A stretch of 64,000 nt of DNA from Setomelanomma holmii (lineage: Eukaryota > Ascomycota > Dothideomycetes > Pleosporales > Phaeosphaeriaceae), in contig ML978169.1 in the NCBI GenBank assembly GCA_010015745.1, positions 124,001 to 188,000 of the forward strand, written 5' to 3'. Each line of letters begins with the position of its first letter. The first letter of the stretch is position 1. This document shows positions 33,764 through 44,774 of this stretch, piece after piece. The notes beneath the pieces are model-generated. The model had not been told where the DNA came from. It saw only the letters and a list, made by a program, of their open reading frames with translations, and searched no databases. Made by a program: the position numbers and the translations under genes.

Positions 33764-34417
33764 TGACGCGAGTGGAGGTGGAGCTTTGCGCTTTGAAATG
33801 ATACCCTATGAGTTCCAATACATTTCTTCCTTCCTTCAATGTTAAGTTACTTACATTCGCACAGTCTGAGTGACAATAACCGCAAACTCTTACGATGCTT
33901 ACTCACGGTGAAGATCAAGTCTCTGTACATCTGCCAATTCCAGTCTCAACCAAGACATCCTACGAGGCTCGACCTGTTGTACATGCTCTCTCCAAGTCCT
34001 CCATCCCTCCCTTAGCCTTGTGACAATGATCCCACGACATCAATTGCTTGGCAACGCAGCAACGCCGAGCTTCCTTGTCCATCCCTACTTCTAGCTCTTG
34101 CTCTGTAGCTCAAGCAAAATGATCTAGCACTTGTGTAGTTGAGGTGTGTTATGTAAGATCTCCACAGCTCGTCTTCACGGGTCTAGCAGCTTTTCAATTT
34201 CCCTCCGGAGATGCTCCTCCGCCTGCAGCCAGTTCTCTTACCCGATGAGCATCAACAGACGATCTGTACTCATGCGCCGCAAATTACCGCACTCCAACAG
34301 GACTTTTTTCCACCAAGTGCAGCATCGCCACCATCTTGTACGACATCTACGAACGCCCTATACATCCCCGACTTTGGTGCGAACTTCGCCTCGGGACAGC
34401 CGGTCTCAGCCATTGCG
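33764..34417. other. Intergenic, nothing recognised
   Basis: 654 bp between the glycosyltransferase stop and the decayed kinase-like gene. Small plus-strand ORFs at 34,146-34,447 have no recognisable content. Confidence 0.4.
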
Positions 34418-35638
34418 TCAGGGGAAGATCTGCTGGTAGCGTTCTAGCTGCCAGCACATGTACGATGCCGAAACTACATCGAAGTCAGGTAGCCAATCAC
34501 GACGGAGGAAATCAGGGAGGGATGCGTAGCCGACACATCGCGGAACTGTCGAGCAGCCATCCCAGTCGATCAGCCCCGTGACTTCACCAGAAGTAGGATC
34601 GACAAGGATGTTTTGGAAATCGAGGTCAGGGTGGCGTAGAACGAAAGTCTCTTTGTTGCAACAATTGGTGTGATCGCTGGTAGAGGATGAGATTGTAAGA
34701 TGCACGTAGAGCATATCCAGGACCTTTCGAATGCCGATATCGATCAGGTGGTGATAAGGATGTCCAGTGCCCGTCGGCAGGTTGACAGGCCACAGGTCAT
34801 CCAGTCTAGCTGTCATATACTCCTGGCTCGATGCAAATGGCCCAACAAAGTACAGTCGCTCTTTGTTACCAGAGTCTGCCGACTTGAGATCCGCTGGATG
34901 TTTCGATCAATACGCACATTCAGCGTGAAATTCGCCATTTGCTCCCGTCCTCCAGAAGTTCGGCGCGCCAATACCGTCGAATGTGAAAGCTTGCAACTTA
35001 GATACGATGAGCGCAAGCGATCGCAGCATGGTTTGCCGCTTGTGCTTCGTCTCTTCGGACACGTAGTCCACCATGCGATGATTTCGATGCTCTAGGGTCT
35101 TCAAACCACATCTCATACGATGGCACACCTGGTGGGCGCTTCATCAAGATGTACGGTGCTCCCAGGTAGTTCAACAGCGACTCGTTATACTCCACAATCT
35201 CGGGCACTGGAATGCTCGTGTGCTTGCGGAAATGCTTTATGAACTCGGCTTCGGCGTGCATATTGCTTGCGTCGCCGTCGCACCAGCGTGTGTCGGTTCC
35301 AATAGCTGGGACGTTGACGACATAGCCTTGCTCAATGTCGTCGTAGACACGAAGTATAACGACGGGGTGGTAGCCACATCCGAACCGAGCGATTATGTCG
35401 CAGTCTTCTAGGTCGAGACCTCCGCACAGATCAACGTACATGAGAATGAGAGACTTGAAGTGCGTGTCAGTAATAGCGTGCATAGGGGCCCAATTGTGTC
35501 GGTCCAGGTATTGAGCGTTGTCTTGTCGTGTTTCTTGATGCTCTCTACGGAAAGCTGTACGCCGAAGACCACCGGATCAATCTTGTTAACATAATGACCG
35601 GAGCGATTGATCATCAAGGCCACCACTGTTGTAAGCAA
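34418..35638 (-). pseudogene. Decayed APH/choline-kinase-like gene, copy 1
   Basis: Pieces in different frames line up into one aminoglycoside-phosphotransferase-like protein. The N-terminal part reads LTTVVALMINRSGHY (35,638 on), then shifts frame near 35,490. A part with IPVPEIVEYN and APYILMKRPPGVPSYEMW shifts again near 35,095. A third part, LRSLALIVSKLQAFTF, is stopped by TGA at 34,907-34,909. The last part (from 34,906) holds the active-site loop LRHPDLDFQNILVD (Brenner-type HxDxxxxN) and the metal-binding GLIDWDG. Two frame changes and one stop make a working product unlikely. Sequencing error could explain single lesions but hardly all. Such fungal APH proteins have mostly unknown small-molecule substrates. 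Confidence 0.75.
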
Positions 35639-35870
35639 GTCGGATGATACATCAAGGACCTAGCTAATCAAGCGGTAGCGGTGTGTAAGAAAGCCCTGAG
35701 CCTCGAGTGCTTCAAGAATCTTGTAAGTCAGTCACTATCAGAGAACGCAGGGACGACCACTGACAGAAGCAGCATATGTGATGTTCTCTCCAATAAAGCG
35801 AGTGTAGTATCAGTTACTGGGTTGATCCTGTTCTATTTCAGTTTCATAAGGCTTACGATATCGATGTGGC

Positions 35871-36590
35871 TAGGCATATTGTATAGCCATTGTCCCTACT
35901 CCAGACGGCACAGGTTCGCTACAGGTTCGGATATGTGGTTCAAGATTTGCGCCCGAGAGTCCGTCCGGTTGTGGTACGCACAACTACGCTGACGGCTTCA
36001 ATCTTTGCATAAAGGCGGCATGGAAGGGCAACGAGCACGAGATGCCGGACTGGCTTCCACACTGGGCGCCCGGCTTCGTATACGTTGAGCGAGGACCGGG
36101 CAGCAAGAATCATGCGAAGGCGCTGGAGAATTCCAATCAGAAGTCGAGCGCAAACAACTCGTTTACATCGACTCCGCAGGGTGTTATCGAGTCCAGACTG
36201 GTGGTTGAAGATCTCAACAAGCATATGTTTCTGACTTCCACTGCTGCACTTCCCCAACTTGTGGAGGTACCTCCTGCACCTATGGGCGTTCCAGGAATGA
36301 CGGCACGCGGCATGCCATTCCCTTGCACACGTACTTTAGCGAAGGATACTACGTGAATGCTTTCGAAGCTGGGTAGCTTAAGCATGAACAGCCAGCAGAG
36401 TAAAGCCGGAGCCGGGTCGAAGAAGATCGAGGTCAAATTGACCGAGGAGCAAGAGAATGACCCCAACAACTGGAGAATCTTCGAAGATCGCAAGAAGGAA
36501 CATCAACGGACTCAGCAGACGGAGAGGACATTAGCGACGAACTATGACACAAACACAAAGGCAAAAGGTGGAGAGGGTCGCAAGATATAG
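35871..36590 (+). pseudogene. Unrecognised ORF interrupted by an in-frame TGA
   Basis: An open plus-strand frame can be read from about 35,874 with no ATG until 36,042. It contains GCGTHNYADGFN and PDWLPHWAPGFVYVERGPG and reaches a TGA at 36,354-36,356. It continues in the same frame from 36,357 to 36,590 as a charged tail (VKLTEEQENDPNNWRIFEDR, ending GGEGRKI). The tail composition looks like real protein. No family recognised. Either a decayed gene or one with a missed 5' exon and a recent stop; an intron removing the TGA is possible but I found no strong sites. Confidence 0.4.
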
Positions 36591-37417
36591 CCTCTCGCTC
36601 CAGGTGCGACAGAACTCATAAGACTTAAGCGTACGTCGTAGGAGGCATCTGGCATCGTTGCGGGTACTCTCTCTGACAGGGGAGGACTTGGTTTCGATCA
36701 TGTGATCGGCCGTGTTAATGACTTCCTAGTTGAGTTTGCACGCATGATGGGAATGACTGCATTATCCACACGCTCTCGGGCATGGTTTCTCGCTAAGCAA
36801 AGCACGACTGAATTTAGGGGCTACGTGAGATTGGTCTAATCGTCAGCGATAACATATATATCTGGGGTTTTGAAAAATGCGGCTTACAACTTGAAGGATA
36901 ATACTTTGAGTAAAAAAGCACACACTTAGCTTCAACTGGGCACGATAGCCTCTCTTCTGAAATGTAATGTCAAAAGGCTGCGCGAACTTACACGCGGAGC
37001 TTGGAAAGCTGATTATCTACACAATACGTATGCTAGGAGGCCTTCACTGGTTCATGGCCTTATCGCCAGCCTGCTCAAGCTGTATGAGAGCCTCCAGCCG
37101 TGTCCCTCGTATGCTTCCCTGCCTAACCTTGGAGGGGCGAAGTCTCGCCACCGTCGGAGAAGAATACTGCCACATGATCTCAACACGGGACAAGTGCCCA
37201 CATTGGAAGGCAACTTTCAAAAGATGCTCTGTTCATATCTGTAGTGAACAGCTTTTGCTGGTCGTTCTTTTCATGCATCCCTCAGTGCTCTTCAGTCTCC
37301 ACTTCAGCAGAGCCGTGGAGCGCAGCCATTCACTCCAGAATAGCGTGATCCACCAGCCTCGCCTCGATTGCTTGCCAATTGGAAGATGGAAGCTCAGGCT
37401 CCAGGATTTTGTCCAAC
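36591..37417. other. Intergenic within the accessory patch
   Basis: An ORF at 36,967-37,425 (plus) lies antisense to the tail of the second APH relic and has no family resemblance. Nothing else seen. Confidence 0.4.
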
Positions 37418-39145
37418 TTACCTAGTTGGTAGAAATGCCTCCATCTCGGGCCAGTCCTCGCATTCGCCAAGATCGATCATCAAATCCCGTGCACGATATG
37501 TTAAATCGAGCATGAGGTGTAGAAGCTTGTGTGCCAAGTCATAGATCTATCCGCCTTCGTATATCGCCGCAAATGCAGCTTGATAGATCATTGACTTAGT
37601 GGTGTACATAGCAACCGGATTGCCAGCTTCCACCATGGCCGTCGCGTAGATCTTGCGATAGTGAGCCAGGCTCAATGTAATGTCCAGCCGACGATTCGAG
37701 TAACGTGGATACCAATCGCGACGGAGAAAAACAGGTACTGCGGCGGGGCCGATGCAATGAGGGACTGCAAGTGACCCATCCCAGTCTATAAGTCCAGTGA
37801 TATTGCCGTTCTCATCGGTCAGAATGTTTTGCAGGTCAAGATCGTCGTGCTGTAAGACATAGAAGTCGTTCGGCTCAGATTGGAAGACTGGGAGCGCGAG
37901 AACGAGGTTGAGGAACTTGTGAATGCCACGCAGCTCCATTTGTGCAGTTGTGTATTCTCCATCCGAGTCTGGTAGAACTTCGTTGAGGTCAGCCAGGCTG
38001 GCGCGAACAGACTCTTGTGTAGATGACGAAGGCTTACGTGTTTCTATCGCGAAAATGTCATCTGCATATAGCCATACCTGCGCATCGCACACAGCGTGTC
38101 GATGGGTTTGATCAGACAAGATTTCGGCCAAATCGCTGTCTGGTAAGATGCGTGGTGTATCGATAGCATCAAATCGAAGTTTGCTCAGCTGGGTCATGAC
38201 ACCGGCCAGGGAGCGTCAGAAGTTGACATGTTTCTTCTCAGTTTCCAATGAGGAATAGTCTGCAGTGTTGTCGGCCATCGATGGGTTGTGTGACTTGTGA
38301 AACCAGATATGTGATGCAGGTACGCCCGGTACGCATCGCATGATGATGTAGGGCAACCCAAGGTCGTTACCAAGCGTAGCTGACCATGCCATGATCCTTG
38401 GAACGGGGACGTGCATTGTGGCGTATACAAGTTGCATTGTCTCTACTTCACGAGCAAGCATCTGCTCATCGCCAGTGGTCCAGCGCTCCAGTGTGCCATG
38501 ACCAGGGTCCTTAACCACAAACTCCTCAATAACACCCTTGTTGCTGAAAGTTTTGATGGACACGGCAAAATGGTACGTGCCACGTTGTGCAGTGCGAACG
38601 TATGCACCCCGAAAGTCTAATGCAAAATCTTGTGATAGGAGCAAACGCTTCTAAACGCCGAGCGGTATGTTTCGAATGACTTCCCGTTGGTAGCGACCAT
38701 CTGCGGTGCCGTCGCCCTCTTCTTCCGTCTCCGGTGCTGATGGCTCTGCGGCTGGTACTGAGGGCTGTGAATTGTTGCGCGCCTTCTGCCGGATCTTGCT
38801 TTTCAACTTGTACAAGATGCGCAGCATCCTGTTCCCTTTTGGAGTCTTCTGTTGAGAGTAGGGCTGATCGACATGCGAGATCTGCTGTATGTTCCTAGGG
38901 TTGGATTCATCAACTGGTTCACCTATTTGGTGGATATGGGCGTCAGACGTTGTTTCCTCCGTGGCTTTCGCAGCTGAGATAAGGATATCGTGGGACTCTG
39001 GAACTTCCCCGTCTACCGAGCATGTTTGGGCGGTGGGGAGACCTGCAGTTTCCAGGCCATTATATGGGGACACGGGCAGGCTCTGTTGTTGTATCTCCAA
39101 GGTCGCACGTCGATCCCCAGGCAGCAGTTCACGGCCTGATCCCAT
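37418..39145 (-). pseudogene. APH/choline-kinase-like gene, copy 2, with three in-frame stops
   Basis: A single minus-strand frame runs from MGSGRELLPGD (39,145) to TAA at 37,418 and is broken only by TAG 38,651-38,653, TGA 38,216-38,218 and TAG 37,547-37,549. Around the first stop a basic low-complexity N-terminal part joins the kinase-like lobe (SIKTFSNKGVIEEFVVKD, then GLPYIIMRCVPGVPASHIWF). After the second come VLQHDDLDLQNILTD (catalytic loop) and GLIDWDGS (metal-binding). The TAG codons can come from CAG by C-to-T at CpA, the RIP context; the TGA fits CGA or TGG less canonically. The frame is otherwise intact, so decay looks recent. It is a paralogue of the gene 2 kb away. Readthrough cannot be excluded but three stops argue against it. 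Confidence 0.75.
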
Positions 39146-39989
39146 GACCAGTGATCAGAGACCTGCAACTCCGGGCTCGCGATCGTGTCCAAACTAGAAA
39201 AGCGAGGAATCGCTTTAGTGTTGCTGCTGTCCGAGGCTGTAGTGGACAGAGTTTCACTTGATCCCCGCGCTTTGCAAGGGGTAAAGAAGATCGATGAAGA
39301 TGTGATAGAGGCGGAGTTGAAGTATCTGCTGTCCTTGACACAGACCGTCAAAGTTAAGGTGTTTCGCGACGATATCAGAAGCATCGAACACCTCTCAGCT
39401 GTTGCAAGTCGTAGAGAACGGCGTACACAGTGTCTGCATTCTCCTCGAGGCGTCGCTTGATCGATCGGGTCGGTGTTTTACATCGCGTTGTGCTGGCCTT
39501 TATCACCACGGGTCTGATTCAAAGCGGCTCTCTGAATGATGAAGTGCGCTGGCAGCATAATACGACCGAGTATTAGTAAAGTGAACGAATGCTCTTATGG
39601 CAACGATGCATTGTGACTGGTGATCTAGAATAGGATGAAATGGTGAAGTGGGGAACGGAATCGTCGTGCCTCAAGCAAAGTGGGATAGCTTAAGCCAATT
39701 CCGCCCGAAGACTGACCGGCTTGTTGCTCACATCATCAGAAATGCCATGCATCAGTTCAAGCAAGCATGTCAACCAGGTATCATCTCATAGTCTTGATTT
39801 GACGTATTTGATCTTGCCTTCAGCTATTTGTATGGTGTTGGAATGTGGACGAATAAGTGTTGGTCCCTTCCCACCATATATGCTAGACATCCGGTATGGA
39901 TCTCGACCACACATTTACATTTTTCAGACTATCCTCATCCTTCACTTTTGCCCCTCTCCTCGCTTCAAAATTCCCTCCGCACAACCACA
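39146..39989. other. Intergenic / possible 5' part of the APH relic
   Basis: A Ser/Thr-rich minus-strand frame at 39,013-39,384 could be an extra 5' exon of the kinase-like relic, but no convincing splice was found. The rest holds nothing recognised. Confidence 0.35.
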
Positions 39990-42900
39990 CTATTGCCCAG
40001 GAATGAAAAACCGCGTGGCAAACACAACGTAATCCTCCGCAAAGATGCCCTGTCTCTCTCCCTTGACCTGCCTCAGCACACCCTTTTCATGCTCGCCGTC
40101 TTTGCTCTCCGCAAAAGCGATGACACAATCCCGATTGAGCGGTGGGTTGCTGATCGTTCTGAGCCGGTCCGGGCTCCTTGGTTGCTTTGGCAGGAATCGG
40201 CCTTGGCTCTTGCGCTTCTTGGTGTTGGGCGCAGGCGATGACATTGGCGTAGAGGGTGCTTGCAGAGGCAGCCGAGGGACCGATGAAGCGAGTTTGGTGG
40301 GCGAAGACGTGACTTCCCGAAGCGGGGTCACCATCATCTTGTGCTCAGCAGGGCCATCCGTCTGCGCGATTGCGGTGGCGGGTGTCTTGCGCGAGCTCGC
40401 AATGGCCGCACTATTGCTGGTCGCTGGTACAGATAGTACATCCGGTTCAGGAGTCGTGGCCAAACTGGAAAGTGGAGACGATGAATCTGCTGTGCGAATC
40501 TCGCGCATAAGACCTGCCTGCGTTAGCGCAATTGGCTTGACGGTGGCCGCAGGCTCCATCTTGTATTTAATGGGCGATTTTGAGCGCCGTAGCTTCGCGC
40601 CTTCTCGAAGGACTTCTTCGGGATCTTCAAAGATGAATGTCGTGGCTTTCGGACCCTGAACACCTAGAATTCGGCTGCCATACGACGTGCGGCGCTGTGG
40701 CATTGACAAGTCAGGGGTTTGAACGACAGCTTTCTTCGCCGTTTGTGAAGATGCACCAACGACCTGCCTTACAGGCTTGTCCTTCTTGCTTGCGAGCTCG
40801 TCTCGAGTGCCCATCGGAATTGGGTAAGCTAGAGACGAAGAGGAAGACGGAAATGACGCAGAATGAGCGCTTGCTGGCACATTATGTTCGGTGGAGCGGT
40901 GCTTTGCATTCGAGGCTCCAATTACGGAGCGTCCCATCAAGTTGGCAGGACTTCCCTGTGATGGACATCCGAAACCAGTCTTCATATCGTTACTGCCTTC
41001 TTTGTGGACGAAACATTGCACAGTAGACCATTTGTGGTCAACAAGGACCTTGCCATTGACGCCAGTAATGATCAAGCGCCTAATGTGCAGGCTTCGAGGC
41101 CTTTCGTGGTCATCGTTACGAGAGCGCTTTGAGGGGGAACAGCTTGTCTTAGGCTTCGTAGGCACGCTGAAAAAGCCTGTTGGAGGTAATGGCATGGGAA
41201 TTTGGCGATCGAGGACTTGTGTGTGGGGACTATAGCCGAACATTAAAGGATCGTGGCGGCCATAAGGCATTTGCATCGGTAGCATGTTTGGCATAGGACC
41301 AAGATTTCGTGATGTGTCCTTTGAGAACAAATTACGAGGCGCCTCGTAACCATGCAGAGGAGTGATTGGGAAACCGGATGATTTGGAGATAGAGCCGACA
41401 GAACCACGGCGCCATAGCTCAGACAGTGGCATGGACGATGAGCCTGGAATCATACCGGGCATACCCTTCGCTGCTTCTACTCCCGATGATCGCTGAGGAA
41501 CAGACCAATGCGGAGGAGATAAGAAATGACCTCTGGAGGCATCAACCATCGCACCATGTGACAAGCCTACGTTCTTGATGTTGTTGAAGAGATTGCTGGG
41601 TGAATTGTGTCCTAGGAGAGGGTCGGACATTCGAAGGCTGTACGGGGATGAGAATGTCTGCGAGGTATGTGCCAGACGGGCGCTCGAGCTGGAGAAAGGC
41701 TCAAATTCATAAGCGGTGTCCAAGGGCAGACCATTGAATATGTGTTCCGAATGGTCGTGTGTGTATTCTTTTGGACCGCTGCGGCCACGCTCTGGAAATG
41801 ACAAGAAAGCTTCGGGCATGATCTGACGTGCCCTGGGTGTTGGTGTAGCGCCCAAGGCTCCATAGTCGTGGTGCGGGAGATGCGGCAGTGACGTGTGTGG
41901 AGTCGAAGCCATTGAAAGCACACGTGGCGCTGTGGCCCGCCACTTTGGCTGGGGCTCCTCCTCATAATCGCTATCGCCCTCTGCGTCAATGTCCTCGGCT
42001 GTCGAAGACCCTGCACAGTCGCTCTGAGCTTCGTTTGCGGTAACTTCATCTTGCTTCATGACATGGTCCCGCTCTTCCGTGGTATCCTGTCCCGCTTTCA
42101 ACGGGAAGTTCTCGTCTGTAAGCCTCATGGGCATCTTCAGATATGTCGTTCCACTGGTAACTTTCCTACCCTCGCCAGCGGTGATGACCATATCAATCAC
42201 ACCGAAGGATTTTCCCCCGGGTTTTTGCAGGTTCTCCACCTGGACTGGCATCTGCACGGAGGATAGTGCATGCAAGAACTCCGCGCTTGGTGGTATGTCG
42301 CCCTGCTTATTCATGCCCCGCTGGCTAGCCTCTATTCTCAAGGCTTTGCAGATGTCTGTCCAACGCTGCTGAGCGGACGAGAAAGTTTTTGCCTTGCTAG
42401 TAACGCTGCCAGCAATCGTCGCGGGCGAATTGATCACCCACGGACGCTCTGAAAGAAAGTCGACCCGGTAGCCTGCAAATACCTGGTGCAGCGACTTGGC
42501 GCCCGAGCGAATATCGTGGTAGGGAACAAACATGCAGCTTGAAAGCTGGCCATTGAAGAAGACGTCAATCTTGAGATGCACTTTGTTGCTTTTGTCGAGA
42601 CCTGAGACGAAGGTCTTATCTGACAGTTTGACGTGAAGTGCGAGGGCCAGAGGAGATTGCACGTGCTTGCTGTAGTCCGAAAACCGGCTGTCAACGACGG
42701 CAGGTGGTTGTGCATTGTTGGGATCTTGAGTCAATGCCTTTGCACCATCCCTGTCCCTACACTGTTCGAATGCGTTTCCCGTCTGTACCTGCATGAAAGG
42801 TGCGTTACCCAACCATTCCAGCTGGATGAAGTCGAGCCCCGTAGCGTCGCTGTCAGAGAGGACGCGCTCTTCTCGAAGACGCGCACTGCGTAAAAGCTTC

Positions 42901-43028
42901 TGCTCCGCTTCTTCGCATTGCTTCTTCGCAATCTCGCCCTTCTTGAGTACAATTCTCGGTGTTGTTGCGTCAGCGAGGCTCATCGAACTCAGCCATACAG
43001 AAATGTTGGGCGCAAAGTAGGTCGGCAT
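39990..43028 (-). CDS. Conserved-looking protein of unknown function (1,012 aa)
   Basis: Single long exon with an ATG start (MPTYFAPNISVWLSSM). Residues 20-330 look folded: LDFIQLEWLGNAPFMQV, SPLALALHVKLSDKTFVSG and LKIDVFFNGQLSSCMFVPYH suggest a beta-rich domain. RSLHIRRLIITGVNGKVLVD near residue 660 is a second ordered patch. The rest is Pro/Ser/Met-rich and disordered, with basic clusters (KPKTSCSPSKRSRNDD; PNTKKRKSQGRFLPK) that could be nuclear localisation signals. I recognise no family. The architecture resembles fungal transcription regulators, but no DNA-binding domain is visible, so this is inference only. It is divergent from nothing; the Tfb6-like gene on the same strand lies upstream. 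Confidence 0.75.
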   Translation of the reverse strand: MPTYFAPNISVWLSSMSLADATTPRIVLKKGEIAKKQCEEAEQKLLRSARLREERVLSDSDATGLDFIQLEWLGNAPFMQVQTGNAFEQCRDRDGAKALTQDPNNAQPPAVVDSRFSDYSKHVQSPLALALHVKLSDKTFVSGLDKSNKVHLKIDVFFNGQLSSCMFVPYHDIRSGAKSLHQVFAGYRVDFLSERPWVINSPATIAGSVTSKAKTFSSAQQRWTDICKALRIEASQRGMNKQGDIPPSAEFLHALSSVQMPVQVENLQKPGGKSFGVIDMVITAGEGRKVTSGTTYLKMPMRLTDENFPLKAGQDTTEERDHVMKQDEVTANEAQSDCAGSSTAEDIDAEGDSDYEEEPQPKWRATAPRVLSMASTPHTSLPHLPHHDYGALGATPTPRARQIMPEAFLSFPERGRSGPKEYTHDHSEHIFNGLPLDTAYEFEPFSSSSARLAHTSQTFSSPYSLRMSDPLLGHNSPSNLFNNIKNVGLSHGAMVDASRGHFLSPPHWSVPQRSSGVEAAKGMPGMIPGSSSMPLSELWRRGSVGSISKSSGFPITPLHGYEAPRNLFSKDTSRNLGPMPNMLPMQMPYGRHDPLMFGYSPHTQVLDRQIPMPLPPTGFFSVPTKPKTSCSPSKRSRNDDHERPRSLHIRRLIITGVNGKVLVDHKWSTVQCFVHKEGSNDMKTGFGCPSQGSPANLMGRSVIGASNAKHRSTEHNVPASAHSASFPSSSSSLAYPIPMGTRDELASKKDKPVRQVVGASSQTAKKAVVQTPDLSMPQRRTSYGSRILGVQGPKATTFIFEDPEEVLREGAKLRRSKSPIKYKMEPAATVKPIALTQAGLMREIRTADSSSPLSSLATTPEPDVLSVPATSNSAAIASSRKTPATAIAQTDGPAEHKMMVTPLREVTSSPTKLASSVPRLPLQAPSTPMSSPAPNTKKRKSQGRFLPKQPRSPDRLRTISNPPLNRDCVIAFAESKDGEHEKGVLRQVKGERQGIFAEDYVVFATRFFIPGQ

Positions 43029-43464
43029 TGTTCGAGGAGGGTCTGACAGTTACAGGAGCTGTGTTGGGCGGAAAGACTACTTGCTCCTTGACTGGAATAG
43101 CAATAGAGTTGTCGTCCAGTAGGCAGTGAGCTCGGCGGGGCAATTTGTGGTCGTGCGTGCAGCGTGCAAACGCGAAAACTCGTGACGTGACTAGCGCATC
43201 GTGCGCTGCTCTTTGCGTCAGGAACGTTCGAGGCGACTTCTAGGAAGGAGCCAGTCTTTGCCAACAGATACTTTGCTCCAGTTGTGTGCATAGCGCAACG
43301 AAACCTTAGCCCGCTATGTTTCCATTAGAGATATTGGGGCCAAAGCACCTTAAGCTGCGCAATCCACAGAATAGATCGGTTGCATGTGAGCTGGTGAGAG
43401 GGCCGATGCGTTAGACATTCAGATACAGGTAACGAACCGTAACGTGATGCAAGCTCTTGAACAA
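43029..43464. other. Intergenic, promoter of the 1,012-aa gene
   Basis: 436 bp with no credible ORF; must contain the promoter of the downstream minus-strand gene and the terminator of the Tfb6-like gene. Confidence 0.5.
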
Positions 43465-44396
43465 TTACAGCTCAACTTCATCTTCAGACTCCACGAAGCC
43501 TTGAGCACTACGCTGCTGGTCTGCACCGTCCGGTTTCCAGTCTTCAGTGATGATGCCAATTGGGGTACCACCCAGGACGTCACCTAACTCTCCAATCGTC
43601 TTTTCGTACACGCTTCCAATGCGTCGCTCCTCGTCTTCATCATCCTCATCATCGTCGTTTTCGAAGCCTTCAAACCTCACAGTATCCTTGCGCCTTGACT
43701 CTTCACCTTCCATGTCTGTCTCCATTGGCTCGCCAGCATCGCTGTCATCGCCCACCACACTATCTACGCTCAACACTTTTACCACCGTCAACCGAGTGCG
43801 GTCGACGATCCCCTTCATGCGCACCTTGTCCGTGGTTGATATAGCTCGTCCGTGTTCGAAGCCAGGTAGCCCTTCGCCAGTCGCGGGATCACGACCCGTG
43901 AGTAACGACGCGAACGCTTCGTCAAGCCTGGACAGCAGATGGAAGGTGGCCTGCGTAGAGCGATCCGAATGGGGAAAGAGCGGCAGGAACTCAGCTGTGA
44001 GGACGGCGAGGTTCAGTAAGTAGGGCGTTTGGAGGTTGGCTAACAGGTCAACAGGCTTAGCGATAGCTCTGAGAAGATATGGGAATTATACGTACGCGAT
44101 CCTGACACCCATATGACATCCAGAAGCTCATCGAGGTCTTTTGCGATTTCAGCGAACGCGCTGTATCCTACTTCTTCGCCTGGCGCAGGCTTTATCTTCC
44201 TGTTGGTCATACGATTGTCGACGCGTTTCTGCACTCGATTTATGCGATGATCTAGGTATCTTATGAGCTCGCTCTCTTTCGAGCCGCCTGGCTTCAGTGG
44301 ATGTCGCCGAGGCTGTGGCAGTGGGGACGCGTGCTGCGAATATGCGGCCGATGATGCAGGTGGGGTGGGAAATCCGGGGCTTTGTATAGATGCCAT
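43465..44396 (-). CDS. Possible Tfb6-like TFIIH-associated protein (291 aa)
   Basis: Exons 44396-44096 and 44039-43465 with a 56-bp intron (GTACGT...TGTTAG). The join gives a continuous WVSGSPNLQTPYLLNLAVLT. N-terminal 40 residues are Pro/Ser-rich. YSAFAEIAKDLDELLDVIW and LPLFPHSDRSTQATFHLLSR form a helical domain (about residues 75-170) that I associate with the fungal Tfb6 family and with proteins sometimes labelled meiotic recombination proteins. A highly acidic stretch (NDDDEDDEDEER) and an acidic tail follow. Yeast Tfb6 helps release the Ssl2 helicase from TFIIH. The gene structure is secure; the family call is from memory of the pattern and is weak. Confidence 0.5.
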
Positions 44397-44711
44397 TATG
44401 GCAGTGTTGATATGTGCAAATGCTTGCGTTTGTGATAGGTCAACGTGTACCGATAATGTGTCAAGGCGGTATGTAGCTGTAGAGCTGTATGCAGGTGGTG
44501 AGTAAGCTGTGGGGCTCCAACGTCATTCTAGACGGATTTTATAGGCCTTTAGTAACAGAACGGGTTTGATATCTCGTAGATGGGAGACATATGGTGATGC
44601 GCAGGCGACCTGTCGACAGCATTCGTGGTGGCATGCCATCTGACCATGGCGTCGCCAAGACATGGCGTGCGCTAACCACTTGTAGCCGTTAGTGGGGTAC
44701 TTGTAGAATTA
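44397..44711. other. Intergenic before element F
   Basis: 315 bp between the Tfb6-like start codon and the left end of element F; presumably promoter. Nothing else seen. Confidence 0.5.
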
Positions 44712-44738
44712 ACGTGTTCCACTATCGCGTGGGTCAGT
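44712..44738 (+). repeat. Element F left terminal inverted repeat
   Basis: About 27 bp, two mismatches to the right end, preceded by TA. Confidence 0.8.
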
Positions 44739-44774
44739 TTCTGCCAACAGCAGCTACTCTCTCATCAACACCGA

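Noticed and set aside
36967..37425. 152-aa plus-strand ORF
   Set aside because: No recognisable family; antisense to the region after the second APH relic and Cys/Ser-rich without pattern.
38216..38218. TGA in the APH relic as programmed readthrough
   Set aside because: TGA followed by C is a leaky context, but two further stops in the same frame and lesions in the paralogue make decay the simpler reading.
24574..39989. A secondary-metabolite or aromatic-catabolism gene cluster around the dioxygenase
   Set aside because: Neighbours are an STB6-like protein, a nuclease and a glycosyltransferase; no synthase, transporter or pathway regulator is present.
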